DNA of 64,000 nt from Bradyrhizobium sp. 1 (GCF_023073315.1 NZ_JADPJH010000033.1:695990-759989), one strand, 5' to 3'; numbered from the stretch's first letter, positions 16,247 through 25,561 are shown. Notes: generated by a model not told the origin, from the sequence alone. Program-made: numbers and translations.

Positions 16247-18403
16247 TCAGATCTCCGCGTAGATCTCCAGCAAATTCCCGTCGGGATCGCGGAAGAACAG
16301 CGTGCGGTGTCCAAACGACTGGTTCGTCGGCGGTGAGACCAGCGCCACACCGTGCCGCACGAGCTCGTCGGCGCATGCATCGACCTCAGTTGCGGACACT
16401 TTGAAGGCCAGTTGCAGCGAGGCACTCCCCGCCGGCGTCGGCGCATCCGCTGCGGTTCGGCTCGGTCTGGCCAGCGCCAGCGTGTTGCTGCCGAGGCCGT
16501 ACTCGATCCAGTTGGGCGAAAGCTCACGCAGCAGGGACAAGGCGAGAACGTCCTCGTAGAAGCGGCGCATCGCGGCCATGTCGCGCACGAAGATGACGGT
16601 GTAGTCGATTGCGCGGATGGCGTGGAAGGGGGAGCGCGGCTCGTTTGACTGCGGCTCCATGGGTTTCTCTGCCAGGCGGTCGGCGACGAAGGTGCCGTTC
16701 GGCTGGTGAAAGACGATCTGGTTAATCCGATCGTCTTCTCCGCGAAATTCCACGGCAAAACCGTCCAGCTCGACGATGCGGAACCGGCGGCCCTGCTGCG
16801 GCTCGAGGCGATAGGCCGGCTGGAAGTCCGGCTTCAGAATGAGCCTGCCTTCGCTGTCCAAGGTCACGCGATGGGTCATGGCGCCGCTCCTGAACCGCCC
16901 GACACAGCGTGCGCGGAATGCGGGATCGAGGCAGTCGCCCGCGGCCCGGCGCTCGAACACGATGTCCTTCACCGTAGGCTCCAGCGGCACCGACAGATGC
17001 ACGATGTTGCCCTCGCGGTCGGTCTGGAAGGTGATCGGGAGATTATCCGGATGAAGCTGGTCGATGATCTCCGGCGTGACGAACGTCTCGAAATGCCAGT
17101 GTGAGAGTGGCGCGCCCATGCCGCGCCACGACCAGTGCAGCACGCCGTCCCGCTCGCGGATCGATATGACACCATAGGCGGGATGGGCATAGTCCGCCGC
17201 ATAAGTGGACAAAGCATGCGCCGGCCTTGTGTCCCTGTGACGCGCTTTCTCGCGCACCTCCTCGTTGGCGGGAATGTGAGCGATGAAGTCGTCGCGCATC
17301 TTGCGGAAGCGTGAGAGCCAGTCGACCGGCTCCCGGCCGCGCAGCCGATCGATGATGTACCACGTCAGGATCGATGTGACCTCGTTTCGACTGCGGTTCG
17401 TCAGCACGGCCACGCCGATGCCGGCGTCCGGCACCAGTGTCATCAGCGAGCCCCAGCCGTTCCAGCCGCCGCTGTGCAATACTACGCGCTCCCCCTGATA
17501 CGTGTTGGACTGAAGCCCCAATCCATAGTGCCAGTGGCCGAACTCGGAAAATTCCGACTTGCCAACAGGCGCGAGCGGCGCGTGCAGCTGGTCCACCAGC
17601 GATGCCGGCAGCAGGCGTTCGCCCTCGAATTCGCCCCTGCCGAGATGCAGCCGCATCCAGTTGGCAAGATCGGCCACCGACGTGTTGATGGCGCCTGCGG
17701 CCGTGGTGCGGATCGGCAGCCGCAGCGCCGGCGACCGCGTGTCGACGTCGATCTTGTAGGGCCGCGCCGGCTCCTGTGCAGCTTCGAGTTCATCGAGCGA
17801 GAAACTGACCGTCATGCCGAGCCGGTTTGTCAGGCGCTCGCGGACGAAAGCCTCATAGCTCTGGCCGGTTACGCGCTCGATGAGGAGACCGGCGGCGTTG
17901 TAGCAGAGGTTGCAGTATTGCCAGGCGGCGCGGATGTCCCGGCTCAGTTCGAGATGCCGCATCAGCAGCAGCATCTCGGCCGGCGCGAGGTCTCCGGGCA
18001 GGTGAAGCCAGTCGTGTCGCGGTAACCCCGACTGATGGCTGAGCAGGTCGCGAACGGTGACGCGTTCGGTCGCGACCGCATCCGAGAGGCGAAACTCCGG
18101 CAGATAGTCGCGGACCGGCTTGGTCCAGTCGAGCAGCCCCTCGTTATGCAGCAATGCAATCGCGGTCGCGGTGAAGGATTTCGTAATCGAGCAGATCACG
18201 AATTGTGTACGCGGCGTGACCGGCAAATCGGCCTCGACGTCGCGTTGACCGTACGCGCGCGTGAGCACCACCTTGCCGTCCTGCACGATGGCGAGCGCTG
18301 CGCCCGGCACCTTCCAGACCGCCATCGCGTCAGCGGCAAGTCGGTCGATGTCGGGGATGAGGGATGCGAGGGAAACGTCGGGAAATTCGGATGAAATGTT
18401 CAT
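16247..18403 (-). CDS. Serine beta-lactamase-like hydrolase fused to a VOC domain
   Basis: A 718-residue protein. Residues about 15-350 are a class C beta-lactamase/PBP-like domain with nucleophile SITK at 72-75, tyrosine motif YCN at 163-165, and HSGGWNGWG near the KTG position. Residues about 400-570 are beta-rich, like the C-terminal domain of D-aminopeptidase or DUF3471 proteins. From about Met582 there is a complete VOC (glyoxalase/bleomycin-resistance) domain: IDYTVIFVRDMAAMRRFYEDVL to HRTLFFRDPDGNLLEIYAEI. I know of no standard family with this order. An ATG at 16660 could let the VOC part be made alone. No signal peptide. Confidence 0.88.
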   Translation of the reverse strand: MNISSEFPDVSLASLIPDIDRLAADAMAVWKVPGAALAIVQDGKVVLTRAYGQRDVEADLPVTPRTQFVICSITKSFTATAIALLHNEGLLDWTKPVRDYLPEFRLSDAVATERVTVRDLLSHQSGLPRHDWLHLPGDLAPAEMLLLMRHLELSRDIRAAWQYCNLCYNAAGLLIERVTGQSYEAFVRERLTNRLGMTVSFSLDELEAAQEPARPYKIDVDTRSPALRLPIRTTAAGAINTSVADLANWMRLHLGRGEFEGERLLPASLVDQLHAPLAPVGKSEFSEFGHWHYGLGLQSNTYQGERVVLHSGGWNGWGSLMTLVPDAGIGVAVLTNRSRNEVTSILTWYIIDRLRGREPVDWLSRFRKMRDDFIAHIPANEEVREKARHRDTRPAHALSTYAADYAHPAYGVISIRERDGVLHWSWRGMGAPLSHWHFETFVTPEIIDQLHPDNLPITFQTDREGNIVHLSVPLEPTVKDIVFERRAAGDCLDPAFRARCVGRFRSGAMTHRVTLDSEGRLILKPDFQPAYRLEPQQGRRFRIVELDGFAVEFRGEDDRINQIVFHQPNGTFVADRLAEKPMEPQSNEPRSPFHAIRAIDYTVIFVRDMAAMRRFYEDVLALSLLRELSPNWIEYGLGSNTLALARPSRTAADAPTPAGSASLQLAFKVSATEVDACADELVRHGVALVSPPTNQSFGHRTLFFRDPDGNLLEIYAEI

Positions 18404-18494
18404 TACACCTGCCGGGCCTTGCGAGCTGCGCAGGCTAGCGGGTTCAACGTCAAATGGAAGTCGCCGATGCGATTTTTTTGCGACAGCGTGCTCT

Positions 18495-19646
18495 TCACTC
18501 CACCAATTCCGGCCACGGCACGATGGTCGATTTCACCGTCTTCATCGCCATCGCGTCCCTCACCGCCTGCGCGACGCCTTCTTCCGTGAACGGATAGATC
18601 GTCTGCATCTTCAGCCAGGGATATTTGTCCCGCGTGCGGTAGAGCATGTCGACGCCGAGCGGCAGGTCGTTGCCGGTAAAGCCCCAGGATCCCAGCACAT
18701 TGAGGTCCTTGGTGCAGATGCGGTGCCATGAGGTCTCGATCGAGCCGGCGTCGGTGAACTGGCCCATCTCGACATAGGTGCCGCCGTCGCGCAGCATCTC
18801 GATGCCCTCGGGGCCGGCGGTCGGATGGCCCGAGCAATCCATCACCAGATCGGCGCCGAAACCGCCGACGATCTCGCGCACGCGCGCGATGCGGTCCTGC
18901 GGCGATTTGATCTCTTCGATGTTCACCGTCGCTTCCGCGCCGAACTCGCGGGCGAGCTTGAGCCGCGGCTGCTCCGGCGCGCCGACGCAGATCACGCGCC
19001 CTGCTCCCATTTCCTTTGCGGCCGCGACTGCGAGAATGCCGATCGGGCCCGAGCCCTGGATCACCACCGTGTCGCCCCAGCTGAACCCGCCGGCGCGGGA
19101 GGCACGGTTGAAAGCGCGGATGCAGGAGGTCAGCGGCTCCGACAACGCGCCGAGCCGCAGCGACATGTCGTCGGGCAGCTTGTAGATCTTGGTGCCCGGC
19201 AGCATGTCGAGATCGGCATAGACATATTCGGCCCAGCCGCCCCACATGTGCGGCGCCTTGTCGAAGCCGAGATAGCGGCCGTAATAGACCGGCGTCAGGC
19301 ATTTGTTGGCGGTCTGCGGATAGTGAATGCAGTAATAGCAACGCCCACACGGCATCAGCGGCGGGATCATCACTTTCGATCCGACCTTGAGCGGCTTGCT
19401 CATGAAGTCCTCGGTGAATTCATCGCCGCATTCAACGACGACGCCGCCGATTTCGTGGCCGAGCGTGAACGGCCAGGGCAGCGGCTTCGGCCAATGACCC
19501 TTGAGGATATGCAGATCGGTGCCGCAGACGCCGCAGGCGCCGATCTTGATCAGCGCGGCCTTCTTGCCGACCTTCGGCCATGGCACGGTCTTGATGACGG
19601 GCTCCGAACCCGGCCCTGCGTGGGTGCAGACGCGGATCTGTTCCAT
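18495..19646 (-). CDS. Zinc-dependent alcohol/polyol dehydrogenase family protein
   Basis: A 383-residue MDR enzyme. Catalytic zinc ligands lie in GACGVCGTDLH and GHEIGG. The structural zinc lobe is CGRCYYCIHYPQTANKC (four Cys). The NAD site is GSGPIGILAVAAAKEMGA. It resembles the threonine/sorbitol dehydrogenase branch. The start is ATG 19646 (MEQIRVCTHAG) after GAGGAAACAGCC. Substrate not inferable. It is transcribed away from the desaturase at 19814. Confidence 0.92.
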   Translation of the reverse strand: MEQIRVCTHAGPGSEPVIKTVPWPKVGKKAALIKIGACGVCGTDLHILKGHWPKPLPWPFTLGHEIGGVVVECGDEFTEDFMSKPLKVGSKVMIPPLMPCGRCYYCIHYPQTANKCLTPVYYGRYLGFDKAPHMWGGWAEYVYADLDMLPGTKIYKLPDDMSLRLGALSEPLTSCIRAFNRASRAGGFSWGDTVVIQGSGPIGILAVAAAKEMGAGRVICVGAPEQPRLKLAREFGAEATVNIEEIKSPQDRIARVREIVGGFGADLVMDCSGHPTAGPEGIEMLRDGGTYVEMGQFTDAGSIETSWHRICTKDLNVLGSWGFTGNDLPLGVDMLYRTRDKYPWLKMQTIYPFTEEGVAQAVRDAMAMKTVKSTIVPWPELVE

Positions 19647-19813
19647 GGCTGTTTCCTCGATGCCCGCTTGTTATGATTGATGGTGCGGATCTGGGTCAGC
19701 CTATGACAGCATCGCGACGTTGGAAATACCAAGGCGTTGACACGCCGCAGTTGTATCCGCAGGCTGCACATGCGCTAGCTTCGCCTGCCTCGGAGCTCCG
19801 CCGGAATCAGACC

Positions 19814-20752
19814 ATGGATTTGCGACCGGGCTCGGAACGAATCGTCGTCACGCCTGACACCGACCCGCGGGACGGACACGTTCAATGGGCGCCGGGCAAA
19901 TCGCTGTGGCTGGCGGGCATGACGGCGGTCGCCATCGTGCTTGGACCGGCCTGCTTCTCCTGGTCGGCGTTCGCGCTGTTCATCGCGACCAGCGCCATCA
20001 CGCTCTGCTGCGGCCATTCGGTCGGAATGCATCGCAAGCTGATCCATGCGAGCTTCGACTGTCCGCTCTGGCTCGAACGTCTGCTCGTTTATCTCGGCAC
20101 GCTGGTCGGCATGGCCGGCCCGTTCGGCATGATCCGCCTGCACGATTTTCGCGACTGGGCGCAACGGCAGCCGGAATGTCACGACTATTCCCGTCATCGC
20201 GCCGGTTTCTGGCGCGATGCGTGGTGGCAATTGCATTGCCGGCTGGCGTTGCGTCATCCGCCGGATTTCAGACTCGAGCCGCGGCTCGCCGGTGACCGGT
20301 TCTACACCTTGGTCGAGCGCACCTGGATGTTGCAGCAATTGCCGTGGGCCATGCTCTTCTTGGCAATCGGCGGAGTGGACTGGCTGGTGTGGGGCATTTG
20401 TGTGCGGGTCAGCGTCTGCGTAACCGGGCACTGGCTGGTCGGCCACTTCTCCCACACCCGGGGCGATCAGGTCTGGGTTATCGATGGCGTCGCGGCCCAG
20501 GGCTACAATGTCGGCCTCGCCGCGCTGATCAGCATGGGCGAGAATTGGCACAACAATCATCACGCCTATCCGGGCTCGGCGAAGCTGGGACTCTTGCCGG
20601 GACAGGTCGATCCCGGCTGGTGGCTGATCCGGTCGCTTGAGGCTGTCGGGCTCGTCTGGAATGTCAGGACGCCCGATAATCTCCCGGAGCGAGCCGGCCT
20701 GCGACGGCTGACGGGCGCGAAGTCGCGCGATGGAGTAGCCGATGCTGCGTGA
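19814..20752 (+). CDS. Fatty acid desaturase-like membrane di-iron enzyme
   Basis: 312 residues from ATG 19814; an upstream in-frame start at 19673 is open but not needed. It has several membrane spans and His boxes: GHSVGMHRKLIH, a weak central box (RLHDFRDWAQRQPECHDY, where acyl-CoA desaturases have HRxHH), and the clear third box ENWHNNHHAYP. GHWLVGHFSH adds two more His. This is the acyl-lipid/acyl-CoA delta-9 type fold, but the altered middle box may mean a changed substrate or partial loss of activity. Confidence 0.83.
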   Translation: MDLRPGSERIVVTPDTDPRDGHVQWAPGKSLWLAGMTAVAIVLGPACFSWSAFALFIATSAITLCCGHSVGMHRKLIHASFDCPLWLERLLVYLGTLVGMAGPFGMIRLHDFRDWAQRQPECHDYSRHRAGFWRDAWWQLHCRLALRHPPDFRLEPRLAGDRFYTLVERTWMLQQLPWAMLFLAIGGVDWLVWGICVRVSVCVTGHWLVGHFSHTRGDQVWVIDGVAAQGYNVGLAALISMGENWHNNHHAYPGSAKLGLLPGQVDPGWWLIRSLEAVGLVWNVRTPDNLPERAGLRRLTGAKSRDGVADAA

Positions 20753-21221
20753 CTATCGCGAAGAGGATGCTGAGCCGATCGTACGCGTTGCGCTGGCCGC
20801 ATTCGCAGAGTTCGAGCCGCATTATTCCGACTGGCCGCTGTTTACGACCCATGTCGCGAAGATGCCGGAGCTTTCCACGACCGGCGAGATCATCGTCGCC
20901 GAAGATGGTGGCCAGATCGTCGGCGCTGTCGCCTATGTCGGGCCGCAAGCGCCGAAACCGGCGTTTTTCGAACCGGCCTGGCCGATCATCCGCATGCTGG
21001 TGGTCGATCCCTCGGCGCGCGGCAAGGGCATCGGCCGGCAACTAACGGAAGAATGCCTGCGCCGCGCCGAGCGCGACCAGTCGGCGATGATCGCGCTCCA
21101 CACGACGCCCATCATGACGGTGGCGCTGCCGATGTATCTGCGGATGGGATTTGTCCGGGTTCGCGAGGCGCCGGATATTCTGGGCGTGCCTTATGGGGTG
21201 TATGTAAAGGCACTGGGATAG
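20742..21221 (+). CDS. GNAT-family N-acetyltransferase
   Basis: 159 residues, starting 11 bases before the desaturase stop, so probably translationally coupled to it. The acetyl-CoA loop is complete: IRMLVVDPSARGKGIGRQLTEECLRRA. The C-terminal half has MYLRMGFVRVREAPD. Substrate unknown. Confidence 0.9.
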   Translation: MLRDYREEDAEPIVRVALAAFAEFEPHYSDWPLFTTHVAKMPELSTTGEIIVAEDGGQIVGAVAYVGPQAPKPAFFEPAWPIIRMLVVDPSARGKGIGRQLTEECLRRAERDQSAMIALHTTPIMTVALPMYLRMGFVRVREAPDILGVPYGVYVKALG

Positions 21222-21338
21222 GACGGCCGCCGTTCCCGCAATTCAGAAAATCGATGCCGATCATCGAAATAAATGATTTCTCTGTTGGAGGAGAGCCAGC
21301 TAGTCCTCGCCCCGCACGGCGTCGGACGGGGTTTCGCA

Positions 21339-21938
21339 ATGGACATGGTCGCACTCGGCATATTCCTGACTGCGGCCGTGGGATTACTGGGATCGCCGGG
21401 TCCCGCGATCGCGGCGCTCGTCGCGGTCGGTCGCGCCCGGGGCTTTGTCGGGGGATTGCCGTACTATCTCGGACTTCAGGTGGGGCTCGCGATCGCCGCC
21501 GGCGTGACCGCTGCAGGACTGTTTTCGCTGCTGGCGGCGTTTCCATCGGCACTGCGTGTCATGACGATCGCCGCCACGATCTACCTCATCTATCTCGCCT
21601 ACAAGATCGCATCGTCCCCTGTAGGAGACGCCGCCGCGGAACGCAGCGGCACACACGCCTCGCCTGCGGCCGGATTTCTCCTGGGCATGACGAACCCGAA
21701 GGCCTATCTGGCCTTCGCGTCCCTGCTGGCGTCATACACCTTGATCAAGGAGAGCGCGCAACACGACACGCTTGCGAAGTGGTTCCTGCTGGTCGTGGTC
21801 ATGATCGTGGTCGACATCATCTGGCTCTATGTCGGGGTGTTCCTGCGCGGACTGATGCTGTCGCCGAATGGCGAGCGCGCGCTCAACGTCACGCTCGGAC
21901 TGATGGTGCTGATCGCGGCCGGATTGGCGTTCGTTTAG
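21339..21938 (+). CDS. LysE-family amino acid exporter
   Basis: 199 residues from ATG 21339 (MDMVALGIFLTAAVGLLGSPGPA). The N-terminal SPGPA motif and five to six hydrophobic spans, including AATIYLIYLAYKI and GFLLGMTNPKAYLAF, define the LysE/RhtB family of amino acid or homoserine-lactone exporters. An in-frame ATG at 21273 is less likely. The stop codon is embedded in a dispersed repeat. Confidence 0.9.
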   Translation: MDMVALGIFLTAAVGLLGSPGPAIAALVAVGRARGFVGGLPYYLGLQVGLAIAAGVTAAGLFSLLAAFPSALRVMTIAATIYLIYLAYKIASSPVGDAAAERSGTHASPAAGFLLGMTNPKAYLAFASLLASYTLIKESAQHDTLAKWFLLVVVMIVVDIIWLYVGVFLRGLMLSPNGERALNVTLGLMVLIAAGLAFV

Positions 21939-22006
21939 CCCGTAGCAAGAAGCACAGCGAAATGGGGCCAGCGGTCCCGGATTGCGCTTCGCTCCATCAG
22001 GGCTAC
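21936..22006. repeat. TAGCCCG...GGGCTAC palindromic repeat
   Basis: The outer arms TAGCCCGTAGC and TCAGGGCTAC and the inner arms CAGCGAAAT / ATTGCGCTTCGCT form an imperfect inverted repeat related to the one at 1232. It begins with the TAG stop of the LysE gene. Confidence 0.6.
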
Positions 22007-22084
22007 CGTGACCCGACACACCAATTGTCTTGAGCACCGGCCAGCGACCGTGTAAGGCCGCAAGAGTCCTTTCCTGGTGATCTC

Positions 22085-23332
22085 TTGAACCCCCTCCCGC
22101 AAAATCCAGTGGCCGCGTCCGGCTCTTTCGCGGCGATGAAGTCCGTGCCGTACCGGCTCCAGTTCATCGCCTACGTGCTGGCGATGATGGCGGACAATAT
22201 CGAGCATGTGATCAGCTATTGGGTGGTGTTCCAGAAATTCCATTCGCCGACGCTGGGAGGCTTTGCCGTGCTGTCGCACTGGCTGCCGTTCCTGCTGTTC
22301 TCGGTCGCGGTCGGCGGGCTCGCCGACCGGGTCGATCCGCGCCGCATCATCCAGTGCGGCATGCTGCTGTTCATATTGGCCTCGGCCGGATGGGGCTTCT
22401 TCTTCATCACCGACACCATCGAGATGTGGCACGCGATGCTGCTGCTGGTGATCCACGGCAGCGCCGGCGTGCTGTGGCAGACGCCGAACCAGCTGCTGCT
22501 CTACGACCTCGTCGGTCCCGCCGATCTTCCGAGCGCGGTACGGCTCAACGCGATGGCGCGCTATCTCGGCATTCTGGTCGGACCTGCCGTCGGCGGCATC
22601 ATCATGCTCACGCTCGGCACCTCGCACGGCATCATCTTCAACACGCTGTTCTATCTGCCGATGCTGCTGTGGCTGTTCTGGGCGCCGGTGCGCGACAACA
22701 GCATCGCCGTGCGGCGTTTCGCGGTACGCGGCTTCGCCGACATCATGCTCACCATCCGCGCCATCGGTACGCAGCCGGTGCTGACAGCGATGACGTGGCT
22801 TGCCGGCCTCACCTCGTTCATGATCGGCAACGCCTATCATGCGCAGATGCCGGGCTTTGCCGGCGATCTCGGCCATGGCGATCCCGGCGTCTCCTACAGC
22901 GTGCTGCTCGCGGCGGACGCCGGCGGCGCACTGCTCGCCGGCATGGCGCTGGAATCCTGGGGGCGGCTGAAAGGCACGCCGCGTACCGCGATCATGCTCG
23001 CGATGCTCTGGAGCGTGGCGCTGTTCGGCTTCGCCGCAGTGAAAATCTATCCGGTTGCGATCGTGCTGCTGTTCTTCGCCGGCTTCTTCGAGCTATCGTT
23101 CAATACCATGGCGCAGGCGCTGGTACAGCTGAACGCGCCGCACGACATCCGCGGCCGCGTCGTCGGCCTCTACAACATGGCCGGACTCGGGATGCGGGCC
23201 TTCAGCGGCATCACCGTAGGCGTCCTGGGTGCTGCGATCGGCATTCACTGGTCGCTCGGGCTCTCGGCGGCGGTGCTGCTGGCGCTGCTGTGTCTGCTCT
23301 ATCAGCGCGCGACGAGGAAGGCAGAAGGTTGA
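22085..23332 (+). CDS. MFS transporter (MFS_3/enterobactin-exporter-like)
   Basis: A 415-residue protein with about 12 membrane spans. Motif A is GGLADRVDPRRI in loop 2-3. Other marks are LYDLVGPADLPSAVRLNAMARYLGILVGPAVGG and the C-terminal NTMAQALVQLNAPHDIRGRVVGLYNMAGLG, typical of the MFS_3 group of drug and siderophore exporters. The start is TTG 22085; ATG 22136 is an alternative. Followed at 53 bases by a second MFS gene, probably one transcript. Confidence 0.88.
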   Translation: MNPLPQNPVAASGSFAAMKSVPYRLQFIAYVLAMMADNIEHVISYWVVFQKFHSPTLGGFAVLSHWLPFLLFSVAVGGLADRVDPRRIIQCGMLLFILASAGWGFFFITDTIEMWHAMLLLVIHGSAGVLWQTPNQLLLYDLVGPADLPSAVRLNAMARYLGILVGPAVGGIIMLTLGTSHGIIFNTLFYLPMLLWLFWAPVRDNSIAVRRFAVRGFADIMLTIRAIGTQPVLTAMTWLAGLTSFMIGNAYHAQMPGFAGDLGHGDPGVSYSVLLAADAGGALLAGMALESWGRLKGTPRTAIMLAMLWSVALFGFAAVKIYPVAIVLLFFAGFFELSFNTMAQALVQLNAPHDIRGRVVGLYNMAGLGMRAFSGITVGVLGAAIGIHWSLGLSAAVLLALLCLLYQRATRKAEG

Positions 23333-23384
23333 CTCTCGTCCCTCCCCACCGCACCCTCGACACAGGGCTTGGGGAGATGAGGCG

Positions 23385-24551
23385 TTGCGCAATCGCTGGG
23401 GCATTCTTGCGATCCTGTTCGTCGTGCGCCTCACCATCGCGTTCCAGTTCCAGAGCGTGGCAGCGGTCGCGCCGCTGCTGCAACAGAGCTTTGGCGTCGG
23501 GCTCGCCGATATCGGCATCCTGATCGGGCTGTATTTCACACCTGGTATCGTGCTGGCGCTGCCGGGTGGCGCGATCGGCCGGACGCTTGGCGACAAGCCC
23601 ACCACCATCGTTGCCCTGCTGCTGATGACGGCTGGCAGCCTCGTCATGGCCACGACCGATATCTGGGGCTGGCAGATGGCGGGTCGTCTCACCTCCGGCG
23701 CCGGCGGCGTGCTGCTGACGGTGCAGCTCACCAAGATGGGCACCGACTGGTTTGCAGGTAAGGAGATCGCAACCGCGATGGCGATCTTCGTCAACTCCTG
23801 GCCGGCCGGCGTTGCGATCTCGCTGCTGGTGCTGCCGGCGGTCGGCACGTCCTATGGCGCGGGCGCCGTGTTCCTGTCGACCGGCGCGCTGACCGCGATC
23901 GGCATTTTGTTGATCATGCTCTATCAGCCGCCGCAGGGCACCACCGTCAGCGCAGCCGGCTCGGGGCGTCTTGATGCGCTTGCTCTATCGGCGGTGATCG
24001 TCGCGGGCCTGATCTGGGGCCTCTATAACGTCGGCTTCGCCATGATCTTCTCGTTCGGCCCCTCCCTGCTCGCCGAGCGCGGCTGGAGCATCGCCGCGGC
24101 AGGCTCGGCAATCAGCGTCGTGATGTGGTTGTCGGTGATCTCGGTACCGGCAGGCGGCTATCTCGCCGATCGCTTCAAGCGGCCCTTTATATTGGCGATC
24201 GCCGCCAGCCTCATGGTGGCCGGACTACTGGCCTGGCTGACCCGGTCCGACGCGGTATTCACGATCCTGGTCCTGGTCGGCCTGTTCGGCGGCCTTCCGG
24301 CTGGCCCGATCATGAGCCTGGCCGCCCGCGTGCTCGCACCGGAAACCAGGGCGATCGGGATGGGCGTGTTCTACACACTCTTCTATGCCGCGATGATGCT
24401 GGGGCCGGCGGTGGCAGGTCGGCTGGCCAAATCGGCAGGCACAGCCGCGGTCGCGCTCGACCTCGGCGCGCTGACGGTACTCGCCTGCCCGCCCCTGATG
24501 TGGCTTTTTGAACGCATTGTGTCTGTCCGTCATCGACGCGCCCAATCCTAA
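23385..24551 (+). CDS. MFS transporter (CynX/NimT-like)
   Basis: 388 residues from the TTG at 23385, chosen because GGGGAGATGAGG precedes it; earlier frame content is not protein-like. Twelve spans. Motif A appears as GAIGRTLGDKPTTIV and again as GGYLADRFKRPFILA. The pattern FVVRLTIAFQFQSVAAVAPLLQQSFGVG is typical of CynX/NimT-like anion-type MFS proteins. Substrate unknown. Confidence 0.88.
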   Translation: MRNRWGILAILFVVRLTIAFQFQSVAAVAPLLQQSFGVGLADIGILIGLYFTPGIVLALPGGAIGRTLGDKPTTIVALLLMTAGSLVMATTDIWGWQMAGRLTSGAGGVLLTVQLTKMGTDWFAGKEIATAMAIFVNSWPAGVAISLLVLPAVGTSYGAGAVFLSTGALTAIGILLIMLYQPPQGTTVSAAGSGRLDALALSAVIVAGLIWGLYNVGFAMIFSFGPSLLAERGWSIAAAGSAISVVMWLSVISVPAGGYLADRFKRPFILAIAASLMVAGLLAWLTRSDAVFTILVLVGLFGGLPAGPIMSLAARVLAPETRAIGMGVFYTLFYAAMMLGPAVAGRLAKSAGTAAVALDLGALTVLACPPLMWLFERIVSVRHRRAQS

Positions 24552-24563
24552 CGCGGCATTAAC
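24548..24563. promoter_or_regulatory. CtrA-like box with one mismatch
   Basis: CTAA-CGCGGCA-TTAAC matches TTAA-N7-TTAAC except for the first base. It overlaps the MFS stop codon and lies about 50 bases upstream of the PilZ gene, a suitable promoter distance. Confidence 0.4.
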
Positions 24564-24613
24564 CCTGTGCACCTTAGGGTCGTCCCGGACTCCGCCAGGC
24601 GGGGGGTCGGGTT

Positions 24614-25231
24614 GTGAAAATGGCGTTGGCGAACAAAAAATTTCTTCCGGCCGCCGAGGAACGACGGCGTTTCCAGCGGGTGAAGGTTCACCTGCTCGGC
24701 CGCTACATGCTGCCGGACCGCCGTGAATTCCCCTGCCAGGTGATCAATATGTCGCCGGGCGGACTGGCCCTGCTCGCCCCCGGCATCGGCAATGTCGGCG
24801 ATCGCGTGGTCGCCTATCTCGACCATATCGGCCGCGTCGAGGGCAAGATCACCCGCATCATCGACAACGGCTTCGCCATGACGGTGGGTGCGACGCCCCG
24901 CAAGCGCGACAAGCTCGCGGCCCAGCTGACCTGGCTCGCCAACCGCGACATCCTCAATCTGCCGGAGGACCGCCGCCACGACCGTATCGTGCCGCGCAAC
25001 CCGATCGCGGTGCTGACGCTCGAGGACGGCACCAAGATGACCTGCCGCATCATCGACCTCTCGCTATCAGGTGCCGCCATCGCCGCGGAGAACCGCCCGC
25101 CGTTGAAATCGACGGTTCTGCTCGGACGGGTCCAGGGCCGCGTGGTCCGAAACCTCGAAGACGGCTTCGCCCTGGAGTTCTTGCACTCGCAGCCGATCGA
25201 GACACTCGAAGAGAGCGTTACCGCGCGGTAA
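24614..25231 (+). CDS. Tandem PilZ-domain protein (c-di-GMP effector)
   Basis: 205 residues, start GTG 24614 or ATG 24620. PilZ domain 1 has ERRRFQRVKVHLLGRYM (RxxxR) and VINMSPGGLAL (the D/N-x-S-x-x-G motif). Domain 2 has EDRRHDRIVPRNPIAVL and IIDLSLSGAAIA. Two full c-di-GMP-binding signatures suggest a stand-alone effector. A strong terminator follows at 25271. The next gene is a LapG-like peptidase, a class often controlled by c-di-GMP. Confidence 0.92.
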   Translation: MKMALANKKFLPAAEERRRFQRVKVHLLGRYMLPDRREFPCQVINMSPGGLALLAPGIGNVGDRVVAYLDHIGRVEGKITRIIDNGFAMTVGATPRKRDKLAAQLTWLANRDILNLPEDRRHDRIVPRNPIAVLTLEDGTKMTCRIIDLSLSGAAIAAENRPPLKSTVLLGRVQGRVVRNLEDGFALEFLHSQPIETLEESVTAR

Positions 25232-25270
25232 AGCGCGAAGGCAGCAAAACCACTGGATTTCCAGCCCTGA

Positions 25271-25303
25271 AGGCGGCCTCCGCGATGCGGACGCCGCCTT
25301 TTT
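25271..25303 (+). terminator. Intrinsic terminator of the PilZ gene
   Basis: AGGCGGC-C-TCCGC-GAT-GCGGA-C-GCCGCCT hairpin followed by a T-run (TTTTT). It lies 40 bases after the PilZ stop. Confidence 0.9.
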
Positions 25304-25390
25304 CATGCGTGCCTACGGGTCTCGCGCCGGTTAACGCGGGGCCTGTTGCGCGCGCAAACGACAGTTCCGCCAGCGTTTCCGCATTAATCC

Positions 25391-25461
25391 ATAAAATTTG
25401 AATCAATTGCAGTCGTTTCAAATTTTATTCGAATTTGATTCAAGTATAAATCGAATTTGAC
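25391..25461. promoter_or_regulatory. AT-rich region with perfect inverted repeat and direct repeats
   Basis: ATAAAATTTGAA (25391-25402) and TTCAAATTTTAT (25417-25428) are perfect 12-bp inverted repeats 14 bases apart. They are followed by two direct copies of TCGAATTTGA (25429-25438 and 25452-25461). This lies 100-170 bases upstream of the LapG-like gene in otherwise GC-rich DNA. It looks like an operator array or a nucleoid-protein target. Confidence 0.5.
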
Positions 25462-25561
25462 GCTCGTTTTACTTTCATTCGTCTCGACTTTACTTGGCTG
25501 ACTTAGCGGCAACTCAAAAGCTCCGTGCGAAATGTGGTCCCAACAAGAAACGGGGGCCGCA

